Below are positions 38,701-50,634 of a stretch of DNA of 64,000 nucleotides, in pieces. Positions within the stretch are counted from its first letter, which is position 1; every line of letters starts with the position of its first letter. The stretch spans positions 1,665,946 to 1,729,945 of the forward strand of contig NC_014168.1 in assembly GCF_000092825.1 (NCBI RefSeq). Direction: 5' to 3'. The position numbers and the translations under genes are program-made. The DNA is from Segniliparus rotundus DSM 44985 (GTDB taxonomy: Bacteria > Actinomycetota > Actinomycetes > Mycobacteriales > Mycobacteriaceae). Under the pieces are notes generated by a model. That model saw nothing but the letters and a program-made list of their open reading frames with translations, did no database searches and was not told the origin of the DNA.

Positions 38701-39087
38701 ACCCGATTGCGGCCCGGCTTCGTCCACCCGGCTCCGGTACGGGAGGAGGGATTCGCGCAACGCGGCCGGATACGCGAAGCCCGCGTGCTCCGCGTAGTCC
38801 TCGATGAAGAACTCGAACGGGTTGATCGGCGTGAGGTCGGCGATGAGCGAAACCGTGAAGGAGAGCTCTGCTGCCCGCTCGGGGAAAACCGCCCTCGCGA
38901 GGAAGTTGCCGAAGGGGTCTTGCTGCCAGTTCAAGAAGTGCTGCCCCGGATGGACGGTGAGCGAGTAGGCCTCGATCTTGGTCCTGGTGTGCGGGGCGGG
39001 GCGCAGCCGGACCACATGCGGATAGACGCCGACCTGGCGGTCGAAGCGATAGCTGGTGTGATGTTCGAGGGCGACCTTGATGCCCAT
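35740..39087 (-). CDS. Large transglutaminase-like and DUF2126 fusion protein (Rv2566-like)
   Basis: A 1115-residue cytoplasmic protein. The N-terminal third is a transglutaminase-like domain with Cys188 ([11 protein letters not shown]), His237 ([10 protein letters not shown]) and Asp253 (VGLDPTSG). The remainder is the DUF2126 region, with [27 protein letters not shown] and a Gly/Asn-rich [21 protein letters not shown]2126 has been predicted to be related to amidoligases. With the ATP-grasp/alpha-E protein and the small transglutaminase it forms a likely peptide-modification pathway. The ATG at 39087 is chosen since [13 protein letters not shown] is the usual family start. A few bases separate it from aspS upstream. 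Confidence 0.88.
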   Translation of the reverse strand: MGIKVALEHHTSYRFDRQVGVYPHVVRLRPAPHTRTKIEAYSLTVHPGQHFLNWQQDPFGNFLARAVFPERAAELSFTVSLIADLTPINPFEFFIEDYAEHAGFAYPAALRESLLPYRSRVDEAGPQSGPGELVIAFAGRFAEPGQIRTIDHLVAVNTAVSQEIGYSVRMEAGVQSPDHTLRSKIGSCRDSAWLLVSVLRELGYAARFVSGYLVQLTSDLPALDGPSGPEADFTDLHAWTEVYLPGAGWVGLDPTSGLFAAEGHIPLAAAPEPALAAPIEGATDTCEVAFEFSNTVRRVQEDPRVTLPYTDEQWKSVYELGLAVDKRLKDGDVRLTMGGEPTFVSVDDRVSPEWTTAADGPHKRERAEDLARRVRTHLAPGALLSHTQGKWYPGEALPRWNIGVHWRADGEPLWSDESLLAKPWEPAPRTLEAGEAAKLAAQFAKLLASQLGVSAEAAQPAYEDPLAQLQRALRMPDGDPADLESDLGPELDSPQARAKLVEVLDARANIPAAYVVPLEPSDSGDGWFSALWRTRRGRIVLTEGDSPAGLRLPLDSVSWSPPAQFPPADPIAKRAKLPTPQGREQRHQSDEPAAPADSAGASTTALVVEIRNGHLHVFLPPLRTAEAYVDLVGAVEAAARELAVPVVLEGYEPPPDPRLQFMSVTPDPGVIEVNVPAVASFEEQTELLETLYEQARLARLSTETFDFDGTHNGTGGGNHITLGGRTPGDSPLLRRPDLLVSLLTYWQRHPSLSYLFSGRFIGPTSQAPRADEGRPEALYEMEIAFAELSRIAQSGDFRPWQVDRALRHLLTDLTGNTHRAEFCIDKLYSPDSTRGRLGLLELRGFEMPPHPKMALVQSLLVRSLVAKFWEHPLQAPLTRHGAALHGRYLLPHYAIADAAEVVADLRRAGIEFDQSWLEPFTEFRFPRLGSVVVGGAELELRAAIEPWNVLGEEATAGGTARYVDSSVERLQVKLVGADPGRFIATCNGIPVPLRRTDKDDVQVAGVRYRAWQPPSALHPTITIDSPLRFELIDTCTGHSLGGAMYHVVHPGGLAYEDPPVNSATAQSRRICRFEPMSITPGVIDLRKITEIAARMAVDNGAPGILDLRRARTVLR

Positions 39088-39094
39088 CGTGCTC

Positions 39095-40909
39095 CTAGTT
39101 CTTCTCTGCCTTGGGCTGAGATTTGTCTCCAAAGCCGACCGGCCCAGGCTTGAAGTCCACCCCGGTCTCGGCGCGCTGCGACGGTGTGATGGCGCCAGGC
39201 GCGCCAGTGAGCGGGTCTTGTCCGCCGCCGGACTTCGGGAAGGCGATGACCTCGCGGATCGAGTCGACGCCTGCGAGCAGGGCTGTGATGCGATCCCAGC
39301 CGAACGCCATGCCGCCGTGCGGCGGCGGACCGTAGCTGAACGCGTCGAGGAGGAAGCCGAAAGCGGCCTGGGCCCGCTCTTGGTCGAATCCCATCAGCTT
39401 CAGCACGCGCTCCTGCACTTCCCTTCGGTGGATACGAATGCTGCCACCGCCGATCTCGTGTCCATTGCAGACCAGGTCGTACGCCTGGGAGAGCGCAGAG
39501 CCGGGGTCTTGCTCCAGAGTAGCCAAGCTTTCCTCAGACGGCGCGGTGAACGCGTGGTGCACCGCCGTCCAAGCGCCCTCCCCCACCGCCACGTCGCCTG
39601 CCGCCTTGGCCTGCGCGGCGGGTTCGAGCAGAGGGAAATCGACCACCCAGGCGAACGCCCACTTGGGAGCGTTGTCGAGCAGACCGAGGCGCGTGGCGAT
39701 TTCCACACGGGCGGCGCCGAGCAGGCTCCTCGCGCTGTTCGCGTCGCCAGCGGCGAAGAAGACACAGTCGCCCGGTTTCGCGCCGACATGCTCGGCGAGG
39801 CCGTCGCGCTCGGCCTCGGACAGGTTCTTCGCCACCGGTCCAGACAGTTCGCCGTCCTCCCCGATCAGCACATATGCCAGGCCCTTTGCCCCGCGCTGGC
39901 GCGCCCAGTCCTGCCAGCCGTCGAGCGCGCGGCGCGGTTGGCCCGCCCCGCCCGCCATGACGACCGCGCCGACATGCTCGGCCTGGAAAACCCGGAACGG
40001 GGTGTCTTTGAAGTAGTCGGTGCAGTCCACGAGCTCCACGCCGAACCGCAGATCGGGCTTGTCGGAGCCGTACCGGCGCATCGCCTCCGCGTAACTGATC
40101 CGGGGCAACGGGAGCTCAGGAGCCTCGCCGAGCACGCCCCACACTGCGGCGACGACCTCTTCGGCGAGCGCGATCACATCGTCCTGGGTGACGAAGCTCA
40201 TCTCCAAGTCGAGTTGCGTGAATTCGGGTTGGCGGTCGGCGCGGAAGTCCTCGTCGCGATAGCACCGGGCGAGCTGGAAGTAGCGCTCGAGCCCCGCGAC
40301 CATAAGCAGCTGCTTGAACAACTGTGGGCTCTGCGGCAACGCGTACCAGCTGCCCGGTTTGAGCCTGGCCGGAACGATGAAGTCGCGCGCGCCCTCTGGT
40401 GTTGAGCGGGTGAGGGTGGGAGTCTCCACTTCCGTGAAATCCCGGTCGAGCAGGACCCGCCGGGCCGCGGCGTTGAGCGTCGAGCGCAGCCGCAGCATCT
40501 GCGCCGCCTCTGGCCGGCGCAGGTCGAGGTAGCGGTAATGGAACCGGGTCTCCTCGCCTGGGGGCTCGTCGAGCGGGAAGGGCAACGGGGCGGATTCGGA
40601 GAGCACTTCGAAGCTGGTGACGCCCACTTCGACGGCTCCGGACCCGAGGGCGGCGTTCTCGCTGCCCTCGGGACGGCGGTCGACGACGCCGTTGATCTTC
40701 AGGCAGTATTCGGCTCGCAGCGCGTGCGCGCGCGCGAGCACGTCGCCGTCCCGGAACACGACCTGGGCGATCCCTGACTTGTCCCGGAGGTCGACGAAGA
40801 TCACCCCGCCGTGGTCTCGGCGGCGCGCGACCCAGCCGGTGAGCACCACATCGGTTCCAATATGGTTTTCTCGCAGTTCACCGGCCAAATGCGTGCGCAC
40901 GCCCGTCAC
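39095..40909 (-). CDS. aspS: Aspartyl-tRNA synthetase, bacterial type (probably non-discriminating)
   Basis: A 604-residue class II synthetase. The anticodon-binding OB domain has [19 protein letters not shown]. Motif 2 is [19 protein letters not shown], and motif 3 is GMAFGWDRI. The GAD insertion domain lies between about residues 280 and 420, as in other bacterial AspRS. In mycobacteria, which use GatCAB to make Asn-tRNA, AspRS also charges tRNA-Asn; that is likely here but cannot be read directly. It is followed by the transglutaminase cluster with spacing of under 10 bp. The 268-bp spacer upstream is shared with the divergent secreted protein gene. Confidence 0.96.
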   Translation of the reverse strand: MTGVRTHLAGELRENHIGTDVVLTGWVARRRDHGGVIFVDLRDKSGIAQVVFRDGDVLARAHALRAEYCLKINGVVDRRPEGSENAALGSGAVEVGVTSFEVLSESAPLPFPLDEPPGEETRFHYRYLDLRRPEAAQMLRLRSTLNAAARRVLLDRDFTEVETPTLTRSTPEGARDFIVPARLKPGSWYALPQSPQLFKQLLMVAGLERYFQLARCYRDEDFRADRQPEFTQLDLEMSFVTQDDVIALAEEVVAAVWGVLGEAPELPLPRISYAEAMRRYGSDKPDLRFGVELVDCTDYFKDTPFRVFQAEHVGAVVMAGGAGQPRRALDGWQDWARQRGAKGLAYVLIGEDGELSGPVAKNLSEAERDGLAEHVGAKPGDCVFFAAGDANSARSLLGAARVEIATRLGLLDNAPKWAFAWVVDFPLLEPAAQAKAAGDVAVGEGAWTAVHHAFTAPSEESLATLEQDPGSALSQAYDLVCNGHEIGGGSIRIHRREVQERVLKLMGFDQERAQAAFGFLLDAFSYGPPPHGGMAFGWDRITALLAGVDSIREVIAFPKSGGGQDPLTGAPGAITPSQRAETGVDFKPGPVGFGDKSQPKAEKN

Positions 40910-41177
40910 CTCTCCTTACAACTATCGGAAATTCCTGTCCTGAGGATTGAAGCTGCCACGCACAAAAAGCCCAGGACTTTCCGGCAAGGCGCCCGGTTTC
41001 GCTTCAGGTGGCACTGTACGGGCTCGTTCGCGCCCGGCGCAACTGACTTCTTCCGCGACAGGCCAACTCGCAGTCGCTGTCAACCAGCTGGGAATCGCGC
41101 AGAATCTGCGCGATAGTTGATTGCGTTGAGCTAATCTTTATGTATCACGGAATCGACAACGAAGTCGGAGGCCTGGA

Positions 41178-41564
41178 ATGCCCAAGATACGATCCTTTGG
41201 AAAAGCTGCTCTGGTTGTCGGAGCCATCGCTGCTCCGCTCATCATCACCGACGCGGCGACAGCCTCAGCTGATCCAATGCCGACAAAGACCATCGCCCCG
41301 ATCAAATCCGACGTGTGCGTTTCTGGGCCGCTCGGATTCGTTCGCGGTTGTGTCGACCTCCCCCGCCACCGCTGGTGGGACGGGGACCGATGGTGGGACG
41401 GCGACCGCCCCTGGGACGGCGACGACTGGCGCCGGTTCCACGACGGTCCAGATTGGAGCGGCCCCGGACCCGGTTGGTACGACCCCGGTCCAGGCTGGCG
41501 CGACCGGGGCCCTGGGCCCCGACCAGGCCCTGGTTGGGGTCCAGTGCCCCGGCGCCGGCCCTGA
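41178..41564 (+). CDS. Small secreted Trp/Gly/Pro/Asp-rich protein
   Basis: A 128-residue exported protein with a good ribosome site (GGAGG at 41167-41171). The signal peptide is KIRSFGKAALVVGAIAAPLIITDAATASA, cleaved before DPMP. The mature protein has two Cys (DVCVSG and RGCVDL), likely a disulphide. Tandem WWDGD/RPWDGD units follow, then a GPGPGW-type region (GPGPGWYDPGPGWRDRG). No enzymatic motif is visible. The composition resembles small mycobacterial cell-envelope or surface-binding proteins. It is divergent from aspS. The GC skew of the repeats is strong, so other frames are open but not convincing. Confidence 0.75.
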   Translation: MPKIRSFGKAALVVGAIAAPLIITDAATASADPMPTKTIAPIKSDVCVSGPLGFVRGCVDLPRHRWWDGDRWWDGDRPWDGDDWRRFHDGPDWSGPGPGWYDPGPGWRDRGPGPRPGPGWGPVPRRRP

Positions 41565-41603
41565 CGGTCCTGGCCCTGGACGGCGGTGAACCCGAAAAGC
41601 GAT

Positions 41604-42857
41604 TCACTCGACCGGGTTCGACCGCTCAGACCAATTCGACCACAGCCGCAAGGCCAGTCCGACTGCGCCGAAGGCCGCCCCTGCCCAACACACCCCTGCC
41701 CAACCGGATTCTTGGTAGAGGAATCCGGAAGCCGCAGATCCCGCCACGCCGCCGAGGAAATAGGGCACCATGTACGCGGACGTGGCCCGGCTCCGAGCGG
41801 CGGCATGGGCGGCGTAAATCGCGTGCTGATTGGACAGATGCACCATCTGCACGCCGAGGTCGAAGACGACCAGGCCGACGATGAGCGCGGCGAGGGAACA
41901 CGACCCCCACGCCAGGAACGGCCAGGAGACGAGCACGATGATCCACGCAAGCGTCGCGACCAAGACGCCCCGCCCCCGGTCGGCGAACCTGCCAGTGACC
42001 GGGGCGATCAACGCGCCAGCCGCGCCGACGAGGCCGAACAGTCCGATCACCGCCTCGCTGTCGTGATAGCGCGTCCCCCCGGAGCCGGACAAGAGGAAGG
42101 CGATGCTGGTCCAGAGCGCGCTGAAACCCGCCATGTTCAGGAAACCGAGGGCCATTCGTTTGCGCAGCAGCGGCGATGTCCGCACCAGCTTGCCGACTGA
42201 CAGCAACAACGTCCCGTAGGGCCCGTGCGCGGACGGGACCGTCTTTGGGACCAGCAGCCACAGCACCGCTGCGAGCACCAGCTCGGCCGCGGCGGCAAGG
42301 AAGAACACGGCGCGCCACGTCCCGAAGACCTGCGCGACCACGCCGCTCACCGTCCTCGCGAGCAAGATCCCGAGCAGCAAGCCCGACATGACGAAACCCG
42401 TGGCCTGGCCCCGGCGCTCTGGCGGCGCCAGATGGGCGGCGAGCGGGACGGCCAGCATCGCCGCCGTGGCCGCGACGCCGACGAGGACCAAAGCGGCGCA
42501 GAGCATCGTGAAATCCTGAGAGAGCCCTGCGGCCACGAGCGCCAAGGATGCGGCGGCGACCATGCCTGCCAGCAATTTCTTCGTGCTGACCACATCGCCG
42601 AGCGGCACGATGAACAACAGCCCTGCGGCGTAGCCGATCTGCGAACCAGTGACCAAGAGTCCGGCGAGCCCGATGGACACGTGCAACTGGTCCGCGATCA
42701 CACGCAACAGCGGCTGCGCGTAGTACAGTCCGGCCACAGACGCGGCGGCGACGACGCTGAGCAGGAGCAAAAGCCCCGAGGAAAGTCCCGCGCGGATCGC
42801 CTCGGCCCCCGCTCCCCGCGCAGTCCTCGCAAAAGATTTTGGTTCGACCACGCGCAT
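41604..42857 (-). CDS. Major facilitator superfamily transporter (12 helices)
   Basis: A 417-residue polytopic membrane protein with twelve predicted helices. The MFS loop 2-3 motif is relaxed here (GDVVSTKKLL), and helix 5 has GLLLGILLARTVSGVV. The arrangement fits the drug/H+ antiporter-like branch, but substrate cannot be assigned. The ATG at 42855-42857 is preceded by the short palindrome CTACC-GG-GGTAG (42861-42872), which could be an operator overlapping the leader. It lies between a small secreted-protein gene (convergent) and a secreted phosphoesterase gene on the same strand. Confidence 0.88.
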   Translation of the reverse strand: MRVVEPKSFARTARGAGAEAIRAGLSSGLLLLLSVVAAASVAGLYYAQPLLRVIADQLHVSIGLAGLLVTGSQIGYAAGLLFIVPLGDVVSTKKLLAGMVAAASLALVAAGLSQDFTMLCAALVLVGVAATAAMLAVPLAAHLAPPERRGQATGFVMSGLLLGILLARTVSGVVAQVFGTWRAVFFLAAAAELVLAAVLWLLVPKTVPSAHGPYGTLLLSVGKLVRTSPLLRKRMALGFLNMAGFSALWTSIAFLLSGSGGTRYHDSEAVIGLFGLVGAAGALIAPVTGRFADRGRGVLVATLAWIIVLVSWPFLAWGSCSLAALIVGLVVFDLGVQMVHLSNQHAIYAAHAAARSRATSAYMVPYFLGGVAGSAASGFLYQESGWAGVCWAGAAFGAVGLALRLWSNWSERSNPVE

Positions 42858-42902
42858 ACTCTACCGGGGTAGGCTCACATCATCAGGCGATTCTGCAAGA
42901 GG

Positions 42903-44726
42903 TCATCCGTTGCCTCGGCGGCGGCGCAACAACGCCGCGCCGCCGAGCAAAAGGACCAGCAGCGCGACCGCGCTGGCAATCGCCCAGTCCTGCTGCCACC
43001 ACGGCGTGGTGGCGACGCCTGGGCGATGGGCCGTGCCTTTGGTTTTGTTCACGAATGACTCGTCTTTGCGGACGTGCAAATCGCCGTCCGCCGCCACCGC
43101 GCCGGTGTCCTCGCGAAGGAGGAACGGCTCGGTCCGGGGCGGGTCGGCGAAGTCGAACATCGCGTCGATCGGGTTGGCCCGCCCGTCGAAACGGTCCGGC
43201 CCGAGCCGTCCGAGGCCCCAGTTGTCCTCGATGAAACGAGTGACCGAAGTCTGTTCGGTGCTGGTGTGATCGACGAAATTGCGCTTCGAGTAGGGCGAGA
43301 TGACCAGCAACGGCTGACGGGTGCCGGGCCCGCAGCGGTCTTGCTGGCCGGCCAGGGGCGGATGGCTCGCGGCGAAGTCCGCGCACCACCGCTCGTCCTT
43401 GCCGTCGTCCTGGGGGTACGCGCCAGGGTTGCTCGAACCGTTGAGCAATGTCGGAGCCAAGTGGTCGTACCAGCCGTCAGAGTCGTCGTATGCGATGACG
43501 ACCGCCGTGTCCTTCCAGGACGAGGACTGCTGCACAAGGTTTGTCCAGTGCGCGATGAAGTGGCCCTCGTCCACCGGATCCGAGTATCCGGCGTGCCCGT
43601 CCTGGTACTGCCCCGGTTTGAGGAAGCTCACCGCGGGCAGCGAACCCGCGTCCAAAGCGGCCTTGAAGTCCTCCAGGTCGTACTGGTGGTTCGCCTGCCC
43701 GTCCCGGCCGACCTCCTGGACCGAGGCGGGCGGCGTGTGGTGCTGGTTCGCGGTCTGGCGGAAGTACTGGAACGGCTGGTGGTGCGCGGAGTAGTCGTCT
43801 GCGGCGTTGCCTGCGACGTTGCGGTGCCCCGTCTTGCAGATCGCGCGCACTTCGTCCCGGCTCGAAGGGCGGAAGCCGCCTTGGAACCAACCCCAGGTGA
43901 CCTGCTTGTCGTTCATCAGGTCGCCGATGTTCTTCGTGCCGTCGGCATACCCGGCGAGATTGTCGTCCGCCGAGGCGTCGTTGCCGTTCGAGCAGTCGTC
44001 AAAGGCGGGGTCCGGGTCGTACACCAACGTGCCCGTCCCGTCCGGGCCCGGCGCTTTGACGAACCTGTCGGGCTTCGCCGTCTGCCGCCGAGTCCGCGGG
44101 TCGAAGGAGCGCACCCCGTAGGTGGTTCCGGCCACCAAGTTCAGGTGGCCGGGGGTCGAGGGGCCGAACACAGAGCTGTAGCTGTTGTCGTTCAGCGCGT
44201 AGTGCTGCGCGTAGTTCCACAAGGCCGCCACCGTGTTCCCGTCGTAGTACCCCATCACCAGGCCCCTGGCCTCGTGCATGTTCTTGCCCGCGCTCGGGCA
44301 GCGGTCCTTGCTGGTGTTCTCGACGGCCTTGTCCATCGCGCCGCCGTTCGCGGCGCGCTGCTCCGCGTCGTAGAGGTGGATCTGATCGCACGTGACCGCC
44401 TGGTCCGGCGCGAGGCGGAACGGCTTCTCCGAGTTCGGGTTCGCCTCGCCGAGGAGCCCGTCGTGCTCCAGCGTGCGGACGTCCGTCGGCGTGGCCGGAT
44501 CAGCGACGAACGCTGGCGCGGGCTCACCGGAGCCCTGCGTGCTCTCCCCTTCGATGTTCGCGGCGTGCGGGTACGTGGCGAAATAATGGTCGAAAGAGAT
44601 GTTCTCCGGAAAGATGACCACGAGGTGCTTGATCGGGGTGGACGTCGACGCGGACGCGGACGCGGACGGGGCAAGCGGGAGCGAAAGCGCCAGAGCCGAC
44701 GCGATCGCGAGGCGCAAAAATCTCAT
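42903..44726 (-). CDS. Exported phosphoesterase (acid phosphatase / phospholipase C family), membrane-anchored
   Basis: A 607-residue secreted phosphoesterase. The signal peptide RFLRLAIASALALSLPLAPSASA is followed by HLVVIFPENISFDHYFATYPHA, the N-terminal metal-site motif (E-N-x-S-F-D-H) of the AcpA/phospholipase C family. GPSTPGHLNLVAG and a late VVIAYDDSDGWYDH give further metal ligands. Near the end there is a helix (WAIASAVALLVLLLGGAALL) and RRRRGNG, a stop-transfer anchor without a sortase motif. It should release phosphate from extracellular phosphoesters; the exact substrate is unknown. AAGGAAGGG precedes the ATG. Confidence 0.9.
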   Translation of the reverse strand: MRFLRLAIASALALSLPLAPSASASASTSTPIKHLVVIFPENISFDHYFATYPHAANIEGESTQGSGEPAPAFVADPATPTDVRTLEHDGLLGEANPNSEKPFRLAPDQAVTCDQIHLYDAEQRAANGGAMDKAVENTSKDRCPSAGKNMHEARGLVMGYYDGNTVAALWNYAQHYALNDNSYSSVFGPSTPGHLNLVAGTTYGVRSFDPRTRRQTAKPDRFVKAPGPDGTGTLVYDPDPAFDDCSNGNDASADDNLAGYADGTKNIGDLMNDKQVTWGWFQGGFRPSSRDEVRAICKTGHRNVAGNAADDYSAHHQPFQYFRQTANQHHTPPASVQEVGRDGQANHQYDLEDFKAALDAGSLPAVSFLKPGQYQDGHAGYSDPVDEGHFIAHWTNLVQQSSSWKDTAVVIAYDDSDGWYDHLAPTLLNGSSNPGAYPQDDGKDERWCADFAASHPPLAGQQDRCGPGTRQPLLVISPYSKRNFVDHTSTEQTSVTRFIEDNWGLGRLGPDRFDGRANPIDAMFDFADPPRTEPFLLREDTGAVAADGDLHVRKDESFVNKTKGTAHRPGVATTPWWQQDWAIASAVALLVLLLGGAALLRRRRGNG

Positions 44727-44795
44727 ACGACCCTTCCTTGCCGTCGTTGCGGGGCCACTGTAACAGCACTCGGTGACCACTTCGGTCCACGCAGA

Positions 44796-46001
44796 TCATT
44801 GCAACAGGGCACGCCCGAAATAATCCCGCTCGTCGCGCACCCCGGGGAGCGCGAAGAAGTAGCCGCCGCCATACGGTCGTATGTAGTCAACGAGCGGCTC
44901 TCCCGCGAGCCTTCGCTGCACTGTGGCGAACTGCTCCGCGATGTCCTGCTGGTAACAGGTGAAAATGAGGCCGAGGTCCACATTGCCGTTCGCGTCGACG
45001 CCTCGGGAGTAGTTGTAGGCGCGGCGCAGGATCTGCGAGCGGGCGGTCTGCGGGCTGCGCGGGTTCGCGAGGCGGATATGGCTGGTCAAGGGGATCGCCT
45101 TGCCAGCGGGGTCGCTCGCGTAATCAGGCTCGTCCGATTCGGTGTTCCCGGTCAGCGGCGCCCCGCTCGCGCGGTCCCTGCCGAAGATCTGCTCCTGCTC
45201 CTCGATGTTGATCCGGTCCCAGAATTCGACGAGCATCTTGATCAGACGCACCACTTGGTAGCTCCCGCCTCGGGTCCACGGCTGATCGTCCGCGGCCGCC
45301 CACACGAGACGGGCCATCTCCTTCGACGAGGCGGTGTCCGGGTTCGCCGTGCCGTCTTTGAAGCCGAAGTGGTTGCGGGGGGCTCCATCCGGACGGGCGG
45401 GGCTCGTGAACCCGTCGAGCTTCCAGTTCAACTGCATCGCCCCCCTGGTGTGCCGGGCGAGGTCCCGCAAAGCGTGCAACGCCACGTCCTGGCTCTCGGC
45501 AGCGATGACGAGGCTCAGGTCGCCGTGGCACCACGCCGGGTCGAGGTCGTCGTCGGGGAACGCCTCCATAGTGCCCAGCCGGGCAGGTTTGCGGTCAGCG
45601 AGACCGAAGCGCTCGTCAAAGAGTGAAGCCCCGACGCCGAGGGTGACCGTGAGGCCGCGCGGCGCGGGGGTGGGTCCGAGCGTGCCGGAGTCGGCGGGAA
45701 CCTCGCCGACTCCGGTGGACGGCGCCGCCGCGCCGGAGACGAGCGCGCGAACCCGGGCGGTCATCGTTGTGAAGAGCTCGACCAGGCCGTCGCGCTCGGC
45801 CGCCATCACATTCGCGCTCGCGACGATGGCGGCTGGGGCGGGCGGGGCGAGGACCCCCGGTTGGTGCTCGCCGAAGAACGCGACAGGCATCGCGGTTCCG
45901 GCTCGTCGCTCTGGGCCCCGGCCAGCCGCCGCGACCGCCCCGGCGGTGGCCAAAGCGCCGCCGAGCAGCAGCGCCCGGCGCCCGAGGTCCGGCTCGTTCA
46001 T
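44796..46001 (-). CDS. efeB: Dye-decolorizing haem peroxidase, EfeB-type
   Basis: A 401-residue Tat-exported DyP peroxidase. The Tat motif is GRRALLLGG. The family signature FGFKDGTANP carries the catalytic Asp, and SHIRLANPRSPQ carries the proximal haem His. In EfeUOB systems EfeB oxidises ferrous iron or releases iron from haem outside the membrane for uptake by EfeU. Its ATG overlaps the stop of efeO (ATGA), so the two are translated together. No EfeU permease is found next to it; the downstream gene is a phosphoesterase. Confidence 0.93.
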   Translation of the reverse strand: MNEPDLGRRALLLGGALATAGAVAAAGRGPERRAGTAMPVAFFGEHQPGVLAPPAPAAIVASANVMAAERDGLVELFTTMTARVRALVSGAAAPSTGVGEVPADSGTLGPTPAPRGLTVTLGVGASLFDERFGLADRKPARLGTMEAFPDDDLDPAWCHGDLSLVIAAESQDVALHALRDLARHTRGAMQLNWKLDGFTSPARPDGAPRNHFGFKDGTANPDTASSKEMARLVWAAADDQPWTRGGSYQVVRLIKMLVEFWDRINIEEQEQIFGRDRASGAPLTGNTESDEPDYASDPAGKAIPLTSHIRLANPRSPQTARSQILRRAYNYSRGVDANGNVDLGLIFTCYQQDIAEQFATVQRRLAGEPLVDYIRPYGGGYFFALPGVRDERDYFGRALLQ

Positions 46002-47104
46002 TCGCGCCTCCGGATATCGCAGATCGCCGCAACTGGGGCGAGGTCTTCGGCGAGCTGGCTGAACACCGCGTTCAAGCGTTGTCGTGGCGGATGGCCAGAC
46101 ACAAGCGCCTGCGCGGAGACAAGCTCGGCGCGCAACGCCGGGAGGGCGGAATACCTCGTCCGCAGGAGCGGGTCCAAAAGGTCGAGGAGTTTTGTCACAC
46201 CATCGAGGTTCGCCGCAAGGGTGGCCAGCGCCGTGTGCGAGCCGTGGTCGTCCCTGCCGCTCAATGTCTTGTCGATGGAGTCCTCGACGATCTCATGCGC
46301 GCGCAAGCCCAGCGCGAGCGGATCGACTTCGGCCTCGGGGAAGCTGTCCGCGAGGGCGTCGACCGCCTCGGTGAGCGTGCGCGACGCGTCTGCCGCGTCA
46401 GCGCCCCTCCAGAGCGCGTCCTCGACGCTCGCGAAGCCGTCCTCGACCGCCTGCCCCTGGTCGCCGAAGGCGTCGTAGGCCGCGCCGAGCGTCTCGTAGA
46501 GCCTGTGCGCGGCTGTCCAGCTCCGTTTCCCTGCAGCTCCGCCGACGGCGATTGCCGCAGTCTGCTGGCGCAACTGCGGCAACAGACCGGCGACCCAGTG
46601 CTCGTACTCCCGCGCGACAGGGTTGAGGTCTTGCATGCTGACCGCGGCAACCGCTTGCTGGTCCCCAGGCGCCCCGACCACTTCGAAAGGCTCGCTGTAC
46701 ATGACGCGCTGTTCTTCGAAATAGCACGCGTAGCGGTAGCGCCCGCCGGCCAACCTCGCGGTGGCGGCCCGAGCCGTCGCCGGGGCGACTGGTTCGAGCT
46801 CGAAGACCGCAGCAGGACTGTCGGCGAGGACGATCCGCAGCTCCAAAGGGGCGGCGGAAGTATTGGCGACGACCATCACCTGCTCACCGGGGCGGGCCGC
46901 CGGATCGCGCACACAGCCGTCCCCGATTGCCCGCACCTCGGTCACGGGCAGCCCCGGCCACGAGACCGCCCACGGCGGCCGCGCCGGTCCCGCAGCACCG
47001 GAGCAGCCCGCGAGCAGAAGCAAGAGGCACCCTGCGAGAGAGGACTGTTTGAAGATCACGCTGTGCTCGTCACCAGCACAAAAACGGAAAAGAGCTGTCG
47101 ACAT
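45998..47104 (-). CDS. efeO: EfeO-type iron-transport lipoprotein (M75 imelysin-like)
   Basis: A 368-residue protein, or 353 if the GTG at 47059 is used. The signal ends LLAGC, so it is lipid-anchored. The N-terminal half is a cupredoxin-like beta domain (VPVTEV-like start, ARPGEQVMVVANTSAAPLEL). The C-terminal half is helical and M75-like, with HRLYETLGAAYDAFGDQG and a later RAHEIVEDSIDKTLSG, where His and Glu form the metal site. EfeO binds iron outside and hands it to EfeB or the permease. Coupled to efeB by ATGA. Confidence 0.88.
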   Translation of the reverse strand: MSTALFRFCAGDEHSVIFKQSSLAGCLLLLLAGCSGAAGPARPPWAVSWPGLPVTEVRAIGDGCVRDPAARPGEQVMVVANTSAAPLELRIVLADSPAAVFELEPVAPATARAATARLAGGRYRYACYFEEQRVMYSEPFEVVGAPGDQQAVAAVSMQDLNPVAREYEHWVAGLLPQLRQQTAAIAVGGAAGKRSWTAAHRLYETLGAAYDAFGDQGQAVEDGFASVEDALWRGADAADASRTLTEAVDALADSFPEAEVDPLALGLRAHEIVEDSIDKTLSGRDDHGSHTALATLAANLDGVTKLLDLLDPLLRTRYSALPALRAELVSAQALVSGHPPRQRLNAVFSQLAEDLAPVAAICDIRRRE

Positions 47105-47146
47105 TTCTTCGGGGACTCGCCGAGCAATGCCATGCGCTCAGTTTAC

Positions 47147-49422
<2,276 letters not shown>

Positions 49423-49698
49423 GGCGCTGATTCTCTCATAGGCGCTGCTGCTCTCATCGGCCGCGCCCGTGATGTTTCTCGGACGACGACGGCCGGGTCG
49501 TCTGCGAGTGGGTCATGGTGCGTTCCTTTTTCCGCCGCCGCGCTCCGCGCCTTTCTTCGGGCGTTTTGGCCGCGCCTGAAGCTTTTTCGTGGAAGCCTCC
49601 TCAATTCTATGTCGCGCGCACAAGGTCGCGCAGGAAACGAACGCCCTCGTCCGCGAAGGACGAATGCCCTTGTGCCGCCCACGGCGTAGCCTGGGGGT

Positions 49699-50523
49699 GT
49701 GGCGCAACCAACGGCACTGCATCCCCGCCGTCTCGTTCTGTCCTCAGACGAGCTCGGGCACCTGGTCCAACTGCTGGACATCGAGCTGCCGCCGAGCTGG
49801 CAGCCCGGCGCTCCCGAAGACCCAGCAGCGCAGAAGAAGGGGCTCATCGCGCAGAAAGCCCTGTTGAGCGAAGGAACCGGAGCCGTGGCGGTGCACCCTT
49901 CGGTGGCGGCGAACCTCCAAGTTCTGGACCATCCGCGAGCAATGCTCGCGACCACAGCCCATATCGGCTCGACCGCCGTGCACTGCCTGCACGCGGTCGC
50001 CGGCGTTTTCGGCGCGTCGCTTTTCCGCCTTGACGGGAAAAAATTAGAACTCTCCTTCTTCCGATCCGTCGAACTCGGCAAAGAGCTCCTTCGCGCGGTG
50101 CCGCCCGAACCAGAGCATTCGGCCCAGCTCGCGACACTCTTCGGCGACGAACCGCCCGAGCGGTTCGTCGGAGCGCTGCCGCTCCGCGCTCTTGAAGAGC
50201 TGGGCCTCGCTGTGACGCTGCGCTCGGCAGACCCCCCCGGCGTGGGCGCGGCGCTCGAGGCGCTCGCCCTCCCCGAAGAACAACACCGCCTGGCGAGCCG
50301 CCTCGCCGAGCAGACCGACGGCCTGCTCACCTGCGACATGACCGGACACTCGGGCAACGAGCCGATAGCCGACCGCATTGTCTGGCTGCACGCGGGCGGG
50401 GCGTGGACCGGACTGCGCCCGTCCGACGGCGGGACTGGGGAGCGGCTCGTGCAACTCGAACCTGTCCAGCCAGGGTCTTTGGGAGTCTGTGCAGCAAGTT
50501 TTCTCGCTTCGGCCCTTTCTTGA
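49699..50523 (+). CDS. EspG-like ESX secretion-associated protein (putative)
   Basis: A 274-residue cytoplasmic protein from a GTG. The N-terminus RRLVLSSDELGHLVQLLDIELPP, an early GLIAQKALLSEG and the segment VAVHPSVAANLQVLDHPR fit the layout of EspG proteins, which act as chaperones for PE/PPE or WXG100 substrates of ESX (type VII) systems. The fold is alternating beta/alpha without signal or helix spans. The assignment is by layout and the WXG100-like neighbour, not by a firm motif. It lies 276 bp from the DosR-like gene (divergent) and 111 bp before the WXG100-like gene. I see no clear signal in the 276-bp spacer. Confidence 0.5.
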   Translation: MAQPTALHPRRLVLSSDELGHLVQLLDIELPPSWQPGAPEDPAAQKKGLIAQKALLSEGTGAVAVHPSVAANLQVLDHPRAMLATTAHIGSTAVHCLHAVAGVFGASLFRLDGKKLELSFFRSVELGKELLRAVPPEPEHSAQLATLFGDEPPERFVGALPLRALEELGLAVTLRSADPPGVGAALEALALPEEQHRLASRLAEQTDGLLTCDMTGHSGNEPIADRIVWLHAGGAWTGLRPSDGGTGERLVQLEPVQPGSLGVCAASFLASALS

Positions 50524-50634
50524 AAAAGCAACGGAACCAAATGGGGCGAAAAACCGTCTCATATCTTGAGAAGACATGTCGTGTCGGTCTAGAATGGCAA
50601 CGCGACAACTCGGTCAAGGGACGGAGAACTCAGG

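Noticed and set aside
49423-49698. A DosR-binding box in the spacer between the regulator and the EspG-like gene
   Set aside because: No stretch resembling the GGGACT-type consensus with symmetric halves was found; only GC-rich partial matches.
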